Source: Pseudideonella sakaiensis (GTDB lineage: Bacteria > Pseudomonadota > Gammaproteobacteria > Burkholderiales > Burkholderiaceae_C). Taken from it: a stretch of DNA of 64,000 bases. The stretch lies in assembly GCF_001293525.1 (NCBI RefSeq), contig NZ_BBYR01000002.1, positions 1 to 64,000 of the forward strand, read 5' to 3'. The first letter of the stretch is position 1; each line of letters begins with the position of its first letter. Both the position numbers and the translations under genes were made by a program. Shown piece by piece: positions 1-11,436 of this stretch. The notes beneath the pieces are model-generated. The model did not search any database and had not been told where the DNA came from. It worked only from the letters and a program-made list of their open reading frames with translations.

Positions 1-51
1 GGCTCCGGCTCCGGCTCCGGCGCGGCCCGGCTCGGCCCGGGCCCCCTCCCG

Positions 52-2584
<2,533 letters not shown>

Positions 2585-2642
2585 CGGCGGCGCCTCGGAG
2601 CGGGCGGCGGGTGGGCGGGCGGCGGGCGGGCAGGCAGGCGGC

Positions 2643-2846
2643 TCAGGACGACTTCGTCTGGTAGACGTAGGCCTGCTGCGGCACGCGCGACGCCGCGGCC
2701 TCGGCGGCGGCGTCCAGGTCCTGCGGCCGGTCCCACAGCAGGGCCCGGCCGGCCCGCTGCTCGGACTCCAGCGTCGGCCGCTGCTGCTTCAGCGTGTCGA
2801 TGAACTGCGTGACGTCGGATCGGTAGGGCTTCCAGAACAGCGGCAT
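2643..2846 (-). CDS. DUF3460 family small protein
   Basis: A 67-residue protein starting MPLFWKPYRSDVTQFID and ending in YVYQTKSS. It matches the DUF3460 family, small proteins of betaproteobacteria that commonly precede scpA. It has no signal peptide, membrane segment or recognisable catalytic motif. The region ERP/LWDRP in the middle is part of the conserved core. It is first in the probable operon with scpA, panB and panC (58 bp before scpA). Function unknown. The longer open frame reaching 2978 lacks conservation upstream of this ATG. Confidence 0.85.
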   Translation of the reverse strand: MPLFWKPYRSDVTQFIDTLKQQRPTLESEQRAGRALLWDRPQDLDAAAEAAASRVPQQAYVYQTKSS

Positions 2847-2881
2847 GGTCGCGGCCTTGCGCACGGGGTGGGGAGGGCGGG

Positions 2882-2887
2882 ATTCTA
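2882..2887 (-). promoter_or_regulatory. Possible -10 element for DUF3460-scpA-panBC
   Basis: The minus strand reads TAGAAT here, 35 bases upstream of the DUF3460 start, in an otherwise nearly AT-free 213-bp gap. No TTGACA-like hexamer is found 16-18 bp upstream. The same pattern (TAnAAT alone) occurs before several other genes in the window, which makes it a reasonable guess as a promoter core. Confidence 0.35.
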
Positions 2888-3059
2888 CCGAGCGCCCCGG
2901 GCCGGGGCGGTGCCGGGCCCGCCGCCCGCGCAGGGCGAGGACACCGGGGGCGGCCCGGCCCCCGGTCGAGCGCCGCACGGGCCTGGCCGCCCTTCGGGCC
3001 GGCCGGCTTGCCCGAGCGGCGCGCGGGGCCTGTCATCAAGGCCGGCGGGGGGGCTCGGC

Positions 3060-4838
3060 ATGATGCGGACGATGTCCAGCGCCGCTGCCTCGCCGATCGA
3101 GTTCGAACTGAAGTTCCAGGTGCCGGAGGCGCGCCGGCGGGCCGTCCGGGCCTGGGTCGCGGGGCGCTCGCCGGCCGCGCCGCAGCGCCTGCAGGCCGCG
3201 TACTACGACACGCCCGAGCGGGCGCTGGCCGAGGCCGGCCTCGCGCTGCGCCTGCGCCACGAGGGCCGGCACTGGGTGCAGACGCTGAAGGGCGCCGGCG
3301 ACGGCGGAAATCTCCAGCGCGAGGAGGACGAACAGGTCTGCGCCGACGGCGACGTGCCCGCCGAGGCGCTGCTGCCCGATCCCGCGCGCCACGCCGGCAG
3401 TGCCGTCGGCCAGCGCCTGCTCGCGCTGCTGGCCCGCCGGCCCGAGGCGCCGCTGGCCTGCCGCTACCGCACCGACATCGAGCGCCTGGCGCGCGTGCTG
3501 CACACGCCGGCGGGCCGCGTCGAGCTGGCCTTCGACACCGGCCGCATCATCGCCAGCACGGCCGAGCAGCCGGTCTGCGAGCTCGAGATCGAGGCGCTGG
3601 ACGGCCACCCGGTGGCGGTGCTCGATGTCGCGCGCCGCTGGGCGCTGCGCCACGGCCTGTGGCTCGACACGCGCAGCAAGGCGGAGCGCGGCGACCTGCT
3701 CGCGCGCGGGCTCGACCAGGCGCCGCCGACCCTGGCCCGGGCCCCGCAGCTCGAGCGCCGCGACGACATGCGGCGTGCGCTGCAGCGCACCGTGGCGGCC
3801 TGCCGCGCGCAGGTGCTGCCGAACGCCTCGCAGGTGGCCAGCGGCGACTGGGCGCCGGAGCACGTGCACCAGCTGCGCGTCGGCCTGCGCCGCCTGCGCA
3901 GCGCGCTGCGCCTGTTCGCCGCCGACCCGGCCGCGGCCGCGCTCGGCGCGCCGCTGGCCGAGCCGGCCGCGCAGCTGTTCCGGCGCCTCGGCGATGCGCG
4001 CGACGCCGATGTGCTGGCGGGCGACATCGGCGCCCGGCTGGCGCAGGCCTGGCGCGACGCCGCCGGCACGGACGGCGATCCGGCCCTTCCCGGCGCGGGC
4101 CTGCCGGCCGTGCCCGCGCCCGGCGGCACGATGCGCGAACGCGCCGACGCGGTGCTGCGCGACCCGGCCAGCCAGGCGCTGCTGCTGGACCTCGTCGCCG
4201 TCGACCTGCCGCCGCGACCGGTGCCGGCAGGCCGGCCGCGCGGCGCGGCGGCCGCGGCCGTGGCCTCCTGGCCCGTCGACCGCTGGGACCGGGCGGTCCG
4301 GCCCGACCCGGACGCGCCCGACGCTGACGCCGACGCTTCGGCCGACGCCGGGTCCGACGCCGCCGCTGCTGCCGCAGCCGACGCCACCCGCCGCCCGGGC
4401 GACGCCGCCTCCGCCGCCCCCGGCCGCCACGCCGATCACGACCCTGCGCCCTCGCTGCGTCGCCAGCTCGCCCGCCGCCTCGACCGCTGGCACCGCGCGG
4501 TGCGCCGCGCCGCCCGCGGCTTCACGGCCCTCGACGAGCCGGGCCGCCATGCGCTGCGCAAGCGGATCAAGCGCCTGCGCTATGCCGGCGAGTTCGCCGG
4601 GCCGCTGCTCGGCGAGGCCGCGCTGCGCGGCCTGGGCCCACTGAAGCGCGCCCAGGCGGTGCTGGGCGAGCTGAACGACCTGGCCGTCGCGATCCAGGCC
4701 TGCCGCGAGGCGGCGGCCCACGACCCGCGCGCCGCCTTCGCGCTGGGCTGGCTGCTCGCCCGGCGCGAGGCGGTGCTGGCCGAGGCGCCGGCGCGGCTGC
4801 GGCCGCTGGGGCGCAGCGGGCGGCCCTTCAAGCGCTGA
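3060..4838 (+). CDS. CYTH and CHAD domain protein (probable inorganic triphosphatase)
   Basis: The N-terminal CYTH domain (about residues 10-215) carries the ExExK signature as EFELK, the hallmark of metal-dependent triphosphate tunnel enzymes. The C-terminal CHAD domain (about 235-590) has repeated His-rich helices (HVHQLRVGLRRLRSALRLF; HALRKRIKRLRYAGEF), associated with polyphosphate binding. This is the YgiF-like arrangement that hydrolyses tripolyphosphate. Odd: the CHAD domain is split by a low-complexity Asp/Ala/Pro stretch of about 50 residues coded at roughly 4290-4440. Start: ATGs at 3060, 3063 and 3072 are all possible. The 3' end overlaps the convergent SulP gene by 11 bp. Confidence 0.9.
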   Translation: MMRTMSSAAASPIEFELKFQVPEARRRAVRAWVAGRSPAAPQRLQAAYYDTPERALAEAGLALRLRHEGRHWVQTLKGAGDGGNLQREEDEQVCADGDVPAEALLPDPARHAGSAVGQRLLALLARRPEAPLACRYRTDIERLARVLHTPAGRVELAFDTGRIIASTAEQPVCELEIEALDGHPVAVLDVARRWALRHGLWLDTRSKAERGDLLARGLDQAPPTLARAPQLERRDDMRRALQRTVAACRAQVLPNASQVASGDWAPEHVHQLRVGLRRLRSALRLFAADPAAAALGAPLAEPAAQLFRRLGDARDADVLAGDIGARLAQAWRDAAGTDGDPALPGAGLPAVPAPGGTMRERADAVLRDPASQALLLDLVAVDLPPRPVPAGRPRGAAAAAVASWPVDRWDRAVRPDPDAPDADADASADAGSDAAAAAAADATRRPGDAASAAPGRHADHDPAPSLRRQLARRLDRWHRAVRRAARGFTALDEPGRHALRKRIKRLRYAGEFAGPLLGEAALRGLGPLKRAQAVLGELNDLAVAIQACREAAAHDPRAAFALGWLLARREAVLAEAPARLRPLGRSGRPFKR

Positions 4839-6660
4839 GGGGCGGGTCGGCGCGGCCGGCGGCCGGGGCTGGGCACGGCGCAGCCGCGGCCGCGGCCGGC
4901 CGAGCCGCCACGCGCAGCGCGTCGGCGCGCGTCGGCTGCAGCCCGTCCGGGCCGAGCTGGGCCGCGAAGGCGGTGCGCGCGAACAGCCGCTGCGGCTGCT
5001 CGTGCACCTCGCAGACGATCAGCCGCACGCCGGCCCGCTGCAGCTGGCGCTGCAGCTGCTCCAGCGCGTCCAGCCCGGTGGCATCGATCAGCATCAGCCG
5101 GCCGAGGTCCAGCACCACCGTGTGCGTGCCGGCGCGGCGCTGTTCCGCCACGGCTTCCACCTTCGCCACCGCGCCGAAGAAGAGCGCGCCGTAGAGCGCG
5201 AACACCTGCACCCCGGCGCCGGCCGCCGTGCCGCCTTCCGACACGGCGGCCTGCGGCGTGTCCACCGGCTCGGCGCGGAACAGCGTGCCCATGCGGTAGA
5301 CGAAGAACACGCAGGCCAGCAGCAGGCCGGCCTCGACCGCCACCGTCAGGTCGAAGACCACCGTCAGCGCGAAGGTGCCCAGCAGCACCGTGCGGTAGGT
5401 CAGGCTGAAGCGCCGCAGCCGCGCGAAGGCGCGCCACTCGCCCATGTTCCACGCGACGAACAACAGGATGCCGGCCAGCGCCGGCAGCGGCACGTGCTCG
5501 GCCAGCGGCGCCGCCACCAGCACCACCGCCAGCAGCGTGGCCGCATGCACGATGCCGGCCACCGGCGTGCGGGCCCCGGCGCGCACGTTGGTGACGGTGC
5601 GCGCGATGGTCCCGGTGGCCGGCAGGCCGCCGAACAGCGGCGACGCGATGTTCGCGATGCCCTGCGCCATCAGCTCCTGGTTCGGGTCGTGGCGCGGCAC
5701 GTCGGCCAGGTTGTCGGCCACGCGGGCGCACAGCAGCGATTCGATCGCGCCCAGCAGCGCGATCGTCAGCGTCGGGCCGAGCAGCTGCTTGGCCGCCGTC
5801 CAGCTGAACTCGGGCAGCGCGAAGGCCGGCAGCGCCTGCGGGATGCCGCCGAAGCGGCTGCCGATCGTCTCCACCGGCAACTGCAGCATCACCCCGGCGA
5901 CGGTCGCACCGGCCAGCGCCACGAGGGTGCCCGGCACGTGCGCGGCGATCCGGCGCAGCCGGGCGCCGGCGGGCAGGCGCCCGGCGGGCATCGCATAGGA
6001 CTTCGGCCACAGGACCACCACCGCGAGGGTGACCAGGGCCAGGCCGAGCGCGGCCGGGTTCAGGCCGTCGAGGTGGCGCGCCAGCAGGCCGATCTGCGAG
6101 AAGAAGTCCGCCGGCATGCGCTCGATGCGCAGCCCCAGCGCGTCCTTCAGCTGCGACAGCGCGATCAGCACCGCGATGCCGTTGGTGAAGCCGATCACGA
6201 TCGCCACCGGCACGTAGCGCACCAGCACGCCCAGCCGCAGCCAGCCCATCAGGAACAGCAGCCCGCCGGCCAGCAGCGTCGAGATCATCAGGTTGGCCAG
6301 CCCGTGGCGCTCGACGATCGCGTAGACCACCACGATGAAGGCGCCGGCGGGCCCGCCGATCTGCACGTTCGAGCCGCCGAGCGCGCTGATCAGGAAGCCG
6401 GCGACGATCGCGGTGAACAGGCCGGCCTGCGGCGGGACGCCCGACGCGATCGCGAAGGCCATCGCCAGCGGCAGCGCCACCACGCCGACCGTCAGGCCGG
6501 CGCCGAGGTCGGCGCCCAGCTGCCGGCGGTCGTAGCCCCGCAGCGCCGCGCGCAGCCGCGGCTGGAAGCGGTGCGGGCGGAAACGCGGCCCGGCGCTGGG
6601 GGCGGGCTCGCCCAGGGCCGGGGCCACGGCAGGGGAGGCGGTGGCGGGGTCGTGGGCCAC
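4828..6660 (-). CDS. SulP family anion transporter with STAS domain
   Basis: An inner-membrane transporter of about 610 residues. The N-terminal part has many hydrophobic spans, beginning with the family motif GVVALPLAMAFAIASGVPPQ and FLISALGGSNVQIGGPAGAF, followed by GFTNGIAVLIALSQ and a conserved cytosolic-facing DPNQELMAQGIANI segment. The C-terminal about 130 residues form a STAS domain (VVLDLGRLMLIDATGLDAL). SulP proteins move sulfate, bicarbonate or dicarboxylates, so the substrate cannot be fixed. The start chosen is GTG at 6660 (VAHDPATAS); no ATG lies between it and the first membrane span. Confidence 0.9.
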   Translation of the reverse strand: MAHDPATASPAVAPALGEPAPSAGPRFRPHRFQPRLRAALRGYDRRQLGADLGAGLTVGVVALPLAMAFAIASGVPPQAGLFTAIVAGFLISALGGSNVQIGGPAGAFIVVVYAIVERHGLANLMISTLLAGGLLFLMGWLRLGVLVRYVPVAIVIGFTNGIAVLIALSQLKDALGLRIERMPADFFSQIGLLARHLDGLNPAALGLALVTLAVVVLWPKSYAMPAGRLPAGARLRRIAAHVPGTLVALAGATVAGVMLQLPVETIGSRFGGIPQALPAFALPEFSWTAAKQLLGPTLTIALLGAIESLLCARVADNLADVPRHDPNQELMAQGIANIASPLFGGLPATGTIARTVTNVRAGARTPVAGIVHAATLLAVVLVAAPLAEHVPLPALAGILLFVAWNMGEWRAFARLRRFSLTYRTVLLGTFALTVVFDLTVAVEAGLLLACVFFVYRMGTLFRAEPVDTPQAAVSEGGTAAGAGVQVFALYGALFFGAVAKVEAVAEQRRAGTHTVVLDLGRLMLIDATGLDALEQLQRQLQRAGVRLIVCEVHEQPQRLFARTAFAAQLGPDGLQPTRADALRVAARPAAAAAAPCPAPAAGRADPPLSA

Positions 6661-6719
6661 GCGGCATCTTCGCACGGTCGCCGGGCCGCCGGCCCGTGCT
6701 GCAGGCCGCGGCCGCGGCG

Positions 6720-7466
6720 TCAGCCCAGTCCGGCCGGCCCGCGCCGCAGGTCGTTCAGCAGCGGGCGCAGCGCCAGCAGCGCCAGCAGCAGCGCCAGCGG
6801 CACGGTGGTGATGTAGCCGGCGCGCTGGAAGCCCAGCGCGCCCACCACGCCACCGACGAAGAACAGGCCGAGCAGCGTGCCCTGGGTGCGCAGCCGGCGG
6901 CGGTCGGCGCGCACCGGTGCGGCGGCGCCGGACCGGTTGACGTACAGCCACTTGCCCAGCTCGATGCCGAGGTCGGTCACCAGTCCGGTCACGTGCGTGG
7001 TGCGGATCTCGGCCTTCGAGATCTTGGTGATCACCGCGTTCTGCAGGCCCATGATGAAGCACAGCAGCAGCACGGTGGCCGGCAGCAGCAGCGCGGTGTG
7101 CAGGCTCAGCGTGGCGCCGAGCAGGCCGAACACCAGCAGCAGCCCTGCCTCGATCAGCAGCGGCAGCGCGTAGCGGCTGTGCAGCTCGCGTCGCTGCGCC
7201 CAGTTGACCACCACCGCGGTCGTCATCGCGCCGAGAATGAAGACGCCCAGCGCGGCCAGCCCGGCGAGCGCGAGCGCGACCTGTCCCAGCACCAGGTCGT
7301 CGGCCATCGCCGAGACGATGCCCGTCATGTGCGAGGTGTAGCGGCCGACCGCGAGGAAGCCGCCGGCATTGGTCGCGCCGGCCACGAAGGCCAGCGTCCC
7401 GCCGAGACGCAGGTTGGCCTGGGGCGTGCGCTGCGCGGCCGTCCAGTCGCGGAACAGCGGCAGCAT
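6720..7466 (-). CDS. DUF1275 (YoaK) family membrane protein
   Basis: A 248-residue protein with about six hydrophobic segments. It shows the family features LAFVAGATNAGGFLAVGRYTSHMTGIVS near the N-terminus and FIMGLQNAVITKISKAEIRTTHVTGLVTDLG in the middle, which place it in DUF1275. Function of the family is not established; transport or membrane-associated roles have been suggested. It lies between metG and the SulP gene in the same direction, with 22 bp to metG and 59 bp to the SulP start, so co-transcription is possible. Confidence 0.88.
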   Translation of the reverse strand: MLPLFRDWTAAQRTPQANLRLGGTLAFVAGATNAGGFLAVGRYTSHMTGIVSAMADDLVLGQVALALAGLAALGVFILGAMTTAVVVNWAQRRELHSRYALPLLIEAGLLLVFGLLGATLSLHTALLLPATVLLLCFIMGLQNAVITKISKAEIRTTHVTGLVTDLGIELGKWLYVNRSGAAAPVRADRRRLRTQGTLLGLFFVGGVVGALGFQRAGYITTVPLALLLALLALRPLLNDLRRGPAGLG

Positions 7467-7488
7467 CGCGGCGGTGCGGGCGGGCGGC

Positions 7489-9570
7489 TCAGCGCACCCG
7501 CATGCCGGGCTGGGCGCCCGGCCCGGGCTCCAGCACGAAGATGCCCGGCTGCGTCTTCTCGTCCGCGTGGCTCGCCGCCAGCACCATGCCCTCGCTGACG
7601 CCGAACTTCATCTTGCGCGGCGCCAGGTTGGCCACCAGCACCGTCAGCTTGCCGGCCAGCTGCTCGGGCGCGTAGGCGGACGCGATGCCGCTGAAGACGT
7701 TGCGCGTGCGCCCTTCGCCGGCGTCCAGCGTGAGCCGCAGCAGCTTGGTGCTGCCCTCGACGCGCTCCGCCGCGACGATGCGGGCGATGCGCAGGTCGGT
7801 CTGGGCGAAGGCGTCGATGCCGATCTCGGGAGCGATCGCCTCGCCGCCGGGCAGCGCCGGCGCCTCCGCGGCGGCGCCAGCGCCGCCCCCGGCGGCCGGC
7901 GGGGCTTCCAGCAGCGCATCCACCTGCTTCGGGTCGACGCGCTGCATCAGGTGCTGGTAGGCGCCGATGCGGTGCGGGCCGGCGTCGGCCAGGCCGCGCG
8001 CGGCATCCGCCCATTGCAGCGGCGGCACGTTCAGGAAGGTCTCCACCTGGCTCGCCAGGGCCGGCAGCACCGGCTTCAGGTAGATCGTCAGCAGCCGGAA
8101 GGCCTCGATGCAGGTGCTGCAGGTCTCGTGCAGCGCGGCCGCCCGGTCCGGGTCCTTCGCCAGCTCCCAGGGCTTGTGCTGGTCGACGTAGGCGTTCACG
8201 CGGTCGGCCAGCGCCATCACCTCGCGCAGCGCCTTGCCGTAGTCGCGGCCCTCGTACAGCTCGGCCAGCGCCTCGCGCGGCGCGCGCAGCGCGTCCAGCA
8301 GCGCCTGGGCCTCGGGGCCGCGCTGCGCCGCGACCTGGCCGTCGAAGCGCTTGGCGAGGAAGCCGGCCGCGCGGCTGGCGATGTTGACGTACTTGCCGAC
8401 CAGGTCCGAATTGACGCGCGCGACGAAGTCCTCGGGATTGAAGTCCACGTCCTCGACCCGCCCGTTCAGCTTGGCCGCGAGGTAGTAGCGCAGCCACTGC
8501 GGGTTCATGCCCAGCTCGAGGTAGCGCAGCGGCGACAGGCCGGTGCCGCGGCTCTTGCTCATCTTCTCGCCCGACAGCTGCAGGAAGCCGTGCACGAAGA
8601 CGTGGTTCGGCGTCTTGCGGCCGCTGAAGTGCAGCATCGCCGGCCAGAACAGCGTGTGGAAGTAGACGATGTCCTTGCCGATGAAATGCACCTGCTCGAC
8701 CGCCGGGTCGGCCAGGTAGGCCTCGACGTCGCGCCCCTGGCGGGCGAACCAGCCGGTCAGCGCGGCGAGGTAGCCCACCGGCGCGTCCAGCCAGACGTAG
8801 AAGTACTTGTCCTCGGTGTCGGGGATGCGGATGCCGAAATAGGGCGCGTCGCGCGAGATGTCCCAGTCGGCCAGGCCGACGCGGCCCGCCTCGTCCGGCG
8901 CGAACCACTCGCGGATCTTGTTCAGCACCTCGGGCTGCAGCCGCCCCGGCGTGGCCGTCCAGGCCTGCAGGAACTCGAGGCAGCGCGGCGACGAGAGCTG
9001 GAAGAAGTAGTGCCGGCTGCTGCGCAGCTCGGGCGTGGCGCCGGACAGCGCGGAGTACGGCTGCTTCAGCTCGGTGGGGGCGTAGACGGCGCCGCAGACC
9101 TCGCAGGAGTCGCCGTACTGGTCCTTCGCGCCGCAGCGCGGGCACTCGCCCTTGATGTAGCGGTCGGGCAGGAACATGCCCTTCACCGGGTCGTAGAACT
9201 GCTCGATCGTGCGCTCGGTGATCAGGCCCTGGTCGCGCAGCGCGCGGTAGATCTGCTGCGCCAGCGCGTGGTTCTCCGGCGCGTCGGTGCTGTGCCAGTG
9301 GTCGAAGCCGATGTGGAAGCCGTCCAGGTAGCGCGGGCGGCCGGCGGCGATGCCGGCCACGAAGTCCTGCGGCGTCTGGCCGGCCTTCTCCGCGGCGATC
9401 ATGATCGGCGCACCGTGCGCGTCGTCGGCGCAGACAAAATGCACCGTGTGGCCGCGCATGCGCTGGAAGCGCACCCAGATGTCGGCCTGGATGTATTCCA
9501 TCATGTGGCCGATGTGGAAGGGCGCGTTGGCGTAGGGGAGGGCGGTGGTGACGAAGAGCTGGCGGGTCAT
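7489..9570 (-). CDS. metG: Methionyl-tRNA synthetase
   Basis: Charges tRNA-Met with methionine. Class I core: HIGH-type motif as HIGH in [16 protein letters not shown] near the N-terminus, a CPRCG...CEVCG zinc knuckle pair around residues 140-160, and [10 protein letters not shown] (KMSKS loop) near 330. The C-terminal about 110 residues form the tRNA-binding OB-fold used for dimerisation ([20 protein letters not shown] ... [15 protein letters not shown]). 693 residues is the usual length. Start chosen at [16 protein letters not shown]; an ATG three codons upstream (9579) is equally possible, and neither has a clear Shine-Dalgarno. A TAGAAT -10-like box sits at 9604-9609 on the minus strand. 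Confidence 0.97.
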   Translation of the reverse strand: MTRQLFVTTALPYANAPFHIGHMMEYIQADIWVRFQRMRGHTVHFVCADDAHGAPIMIAAEKAGQTPQDFVAGIAAGRPRYLDGFHIGFDHWHSTDAPENHALAQQIYRALRDQGLITERTIEQFYDPVKGMFLPDRYIKGECPRCGAKDQYGDSCEVCGAVYAPTELKQPYSALSGATPELRSSRHYFFQLSSPRCLEFLQAWTATPGRLQPEVLNKIREWFAPDEAGRVGLADWDISRDAPYFGIRIPDTEDKYFYVWLDAPVGYLAALTGWFARQGRDVEAYLADPAVEQVHFIGKDIVYFHTLFWPAMLHFSGRKTPNHVFVHGFLQLSGEKMSKSRGTGLSPLRYLELGMNPQWLRYYLAAKLNGRVEDVDFNPEDFVARVNSDLVGKYVNIASRAAGFLAKRFDGQVAAQRGPEAQALLDALRAPREALAELYEGRDYGKALREVMALADRVNAYVDQHKPWELAKDPDRAAALHETCSTCIEAFRLLTIYLKPVLPALASQVETFLNVPPLQWADAARGLADAGPHRIGAYQHLMQRVDPKQVDALLEAPPAAGGGAGAAAEAPALPGGEAIAPEIGIDAFAQTDLRIARIVAAERVEGSTKLLRLTLDAGEGRTRNVFSGIASAYAPEQLAGKLTVLVANLAPRKMKFGVSEGMVLAASHADEKTQPGIFVLEPGPGAQPGMRVR

Positions 9571-9645
9571 GGTGCGCATCGGGGCCGGGCCGCGAGGGGC
9601 CACGATTCTAGGTGGCGCCCCCGGCGCGGCGCGGGGCGCCTGAGG

Positions 9646-10719
9646 ATGGCCGCGTCGTCGACGCCGACGCCGACGTCGGCACGGCCCGGGCCGGCCGAGC
9701 GCACCCGGCGCCGCGATGCGGCGGGGGATGCGCTGGCGGTTGGGCTGTTCACCGGCCTGGTCTGGCTGGTGGCGGGGCGCTTCGACTTCCTCGAACGCTA
9801 CCTGCGCCTGACCGGGCGCCTGGAGCACTGGCAGGTCGACGAGCTGGTGTTCGCCACCACCGCCTTCGTGCTCGGCCTGACCTGGGTGGCGCTGCGCCGC
9901 TGGCGCGAGGCCCTGCGCGCGTCGGCAATGCACCAGGCGGCGGAGCAGCGGGTCGCCGAGCTGCTCGCGCACAACCGCGAGCTGGCGCAGCAGCTGATCT
10001 CGGTGCAGGAGGCCGAGCGCCGGGCGCTGGCGCGCGAGCTGCACGACGAGGTCGGCCAGATCTGCAGCGCCATCCGTGTCGAGGCGGCGCTGGTGGACCG
10101 CAGCGGCGCGGCCGAGCCCGCCGCCCGCGCCGCGGCCCAGCGCATCGAGGCGGCGGCCGATGCGCTGCACCAGACGGTGCGCGCGATGCTGCGCCGGCTG
10201 CGGCCCGCCGACCTCGACGCGCTGGGCCTGCGCGGCGCGATCCAGGCGCTGTGCGAGCGCTGGGAGACGCGCAGCGGCATCGCCTGCGTGTTCCACCACG
10301 CCGGGCCGGCGGCGGCCTGGGACGCGCTGGACGATGCGGTCGGCGTGGCCTGCTACCGGGTCGCGCAGGAGGCGCTGAGCAACGTGGTGCGCCATGCGCG
10401 CGCCAGCCACGTGCGGCTGGCGCTGCAGCTGCGGCCGGCGGACGCCGACGGGCCCGGCGAGCTGGCGCTCAGCGTGCAGGACGACGGCGCCGGACTCGAC
10501 CCGCGGCGCGGCAGCGGCGGCCTCGGCCTGCTCGGGGCGGGGGAGCGCGCGGCGCTGCTCGGCGGTGCGCTGGCGGTCGACGGCGCGCCCGGGCAGGGCT
10601 GCACGCTGCGCTGGCGCGTGCCGCTGTCGCCGGGCGGCGGCGTGGCCTCGCCGGCGGCCCCTGCGGCCGCGCCGAGCCTGGTCGCGCCGTCCGCCCCGGC
10701 CCCGGAGCCGGCCCGATGA
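9646..10719 (+). CDS. Sensor histidine kinase, UhpB/NarX type (HisKA_3)
   Basis: A 357-residue membrane kinase. Two hydrophobic segments (about residues 30-47 and 68-86) flank a short periplasmic loop. The HisKA_3 box is [19 protein letters not shown], with the phospho-accepting His in ELHDE. A HATPase_c domain follows, with [13 protein letters not shown] (N box) and [17 protein letters not shown] (G box). The C-terminal about 35 residues are Ala/Pro-rich. The stop overlaps the downstream response regulator start (ATGA), so the pair forms a two-component system. The short sensor loop gives no clue to the signal. Confidence 0.92.
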   Translation: MAASSTPTPTSARPGPAERTRRRDAAGDALAVGLFTGLVWLVAGRFDFLERYLRLTGRLEHWQVDELVFATTAFVLGLTWVALRRWREALRASAMHQAAEQRVAELLAHNRELAQQLISVQEAERRALARELHDEVGQICSAIRVEAALVDRSGAAEPAARAAAQRIEAAADALHQTVRAMLRRLRPADLDALGLRGAIQALCERWETRSGIACVFHHAGPAAAWDALDDAVGVACYRVAQEALSNVVRHARASHVRLALQLRPADADGPGELALSVQDDGAGLDPRRGSGGLGLLGAGERAALLGGALAVDGAPGQGCTLRWRVPLSPGGGVASPAAPAAAPSLVAPSAPAPEPAR

Positions 10720-11408
10720 TCCGCGTGCTGCTGATCGACGACCACCCCGTCGTGCGGGCCGGCTACGCGCGGCTGCTGGAGCAGGCCGGCGACATGCGGG
10801 TGGTCGCCGAGGCCGACAGCGCCGAGCAGGCGCTGGAGTGCTGGTATGCCGGGCTGGTGGCCGACGTCGTCGTGACGGACCTGGCCATGCCCGGCGCCGG
10901 CGGGCTGGAGCTGATCCGCCGGCTGCTGGCGCGCTCGCCCGAAGCGCGCGTGCTGGTGTTCACGATGCACGAGGGCGAGGCGCTGGCGCGCCGCGCCTTC
11001 GAGGCCGGCGCGCTCGGCGTGGTCGCGAAGAGCAGCCCGCCGCCGGTGCTGGTGCAGGCGGTGCGCGAGGTGGCGGCCGGCCGCCGCGCCTGGGTCGGCG
11101 ACGGGGCGGCGCCCGGTGCGGCCGCGGCCGCGCTGGCTGGCGGCCCGGCCGGCCCGGGGCGCGGCCTCGCGGCGCCGGGCGCCGGCGACCACGAGCGCCT
11201 CGCGCTGCTGACCGAGCGCGAGTTCGCGCTCTTCCGCCTGCTGGCCCAGGGCCATGCGCTGCCCGACTGCGCGCGCCTGCTCGGCCTCAGCGGCAAGACG
11301 GTGTCGAACTACCAGACCCTGATCCGCGAGAAGCTCGGCGTCTCCACCTCGGCCGCGCTGGTCCACCTCGCGATCCGCTGCGGGGTGATCAGCTCGGCCG
11401 GGCAGTGA
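10716..11408 (+). CDS. Response regulator, NarL/LuxR type
   Basis: A 230-residue regulator. The receiver domain starts [21 protein letters not shown]; the predicted phosphorylation site is Asp55 in [10 protein letters not shown], and the conserved Lys is in VVAKSSPP. A low-complexity Ala/Gly linker precedes a LuxR-type helix-turn-helix ([35 protein letters not shown]). It is coupled to the kinase upstream by a 4-base overlap. The targets are unknown; the convergent TonB receptor gene ends 28 bp away and is a neighbour rather than a proven target. Confidence 0.92.
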   Translation: MIRVLLIDDHPVVRAGYARLLEQAGDMRVVAEADSAEQALECWYAGLVADVVVTDLAMPGAGGLELIRRLLARSPEARVLVFTMHEGEALARRAFEAGALGVVAKSSPPPVLVQAVREVAAGRRAWVGDGAAPGAAAAALAGGPAGPGRGLAAPGAGDHERLALLTEREFALFRLLAQGHALPDCARLLGLSGKTVSNYQTLIREKLGVSTSAALVHLAIRCGVISSAGQ

Positions 11409-11409
11409 G

Positions 11410-11427
11410 GGGGCCGGGCCCGGCCCC
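11410..11427. terminator. Palindrome between convergent genes
   Basis: An 18-bp perfect palindrome (GGGGCCGGG followed by CCCGGCCCC) fills the 28-bp gap between the response regulator and the TonB receptor 3' ends. Position between two converging genes suggests a bidirectional terminator, although no T-tract follows on either strand and a perfect palindrome leaves little loop. Confidence 0.5.
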
Positions 11428-11436
11428 GGGGGGCGT

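Noticed and set aside
1-51. GGCTCC triplet repeat at the window edge
   Set aside because: Only three copies, in GC-rich low-complexity sequence truncated by the window start. Nothing functional can be supported.
3036-4721. Antisense 561-codon open frame over the CYTH-CHAD gene
   Set aside because: No conserved motif; the sense strand has the EFELK signature and CHAD repeats.
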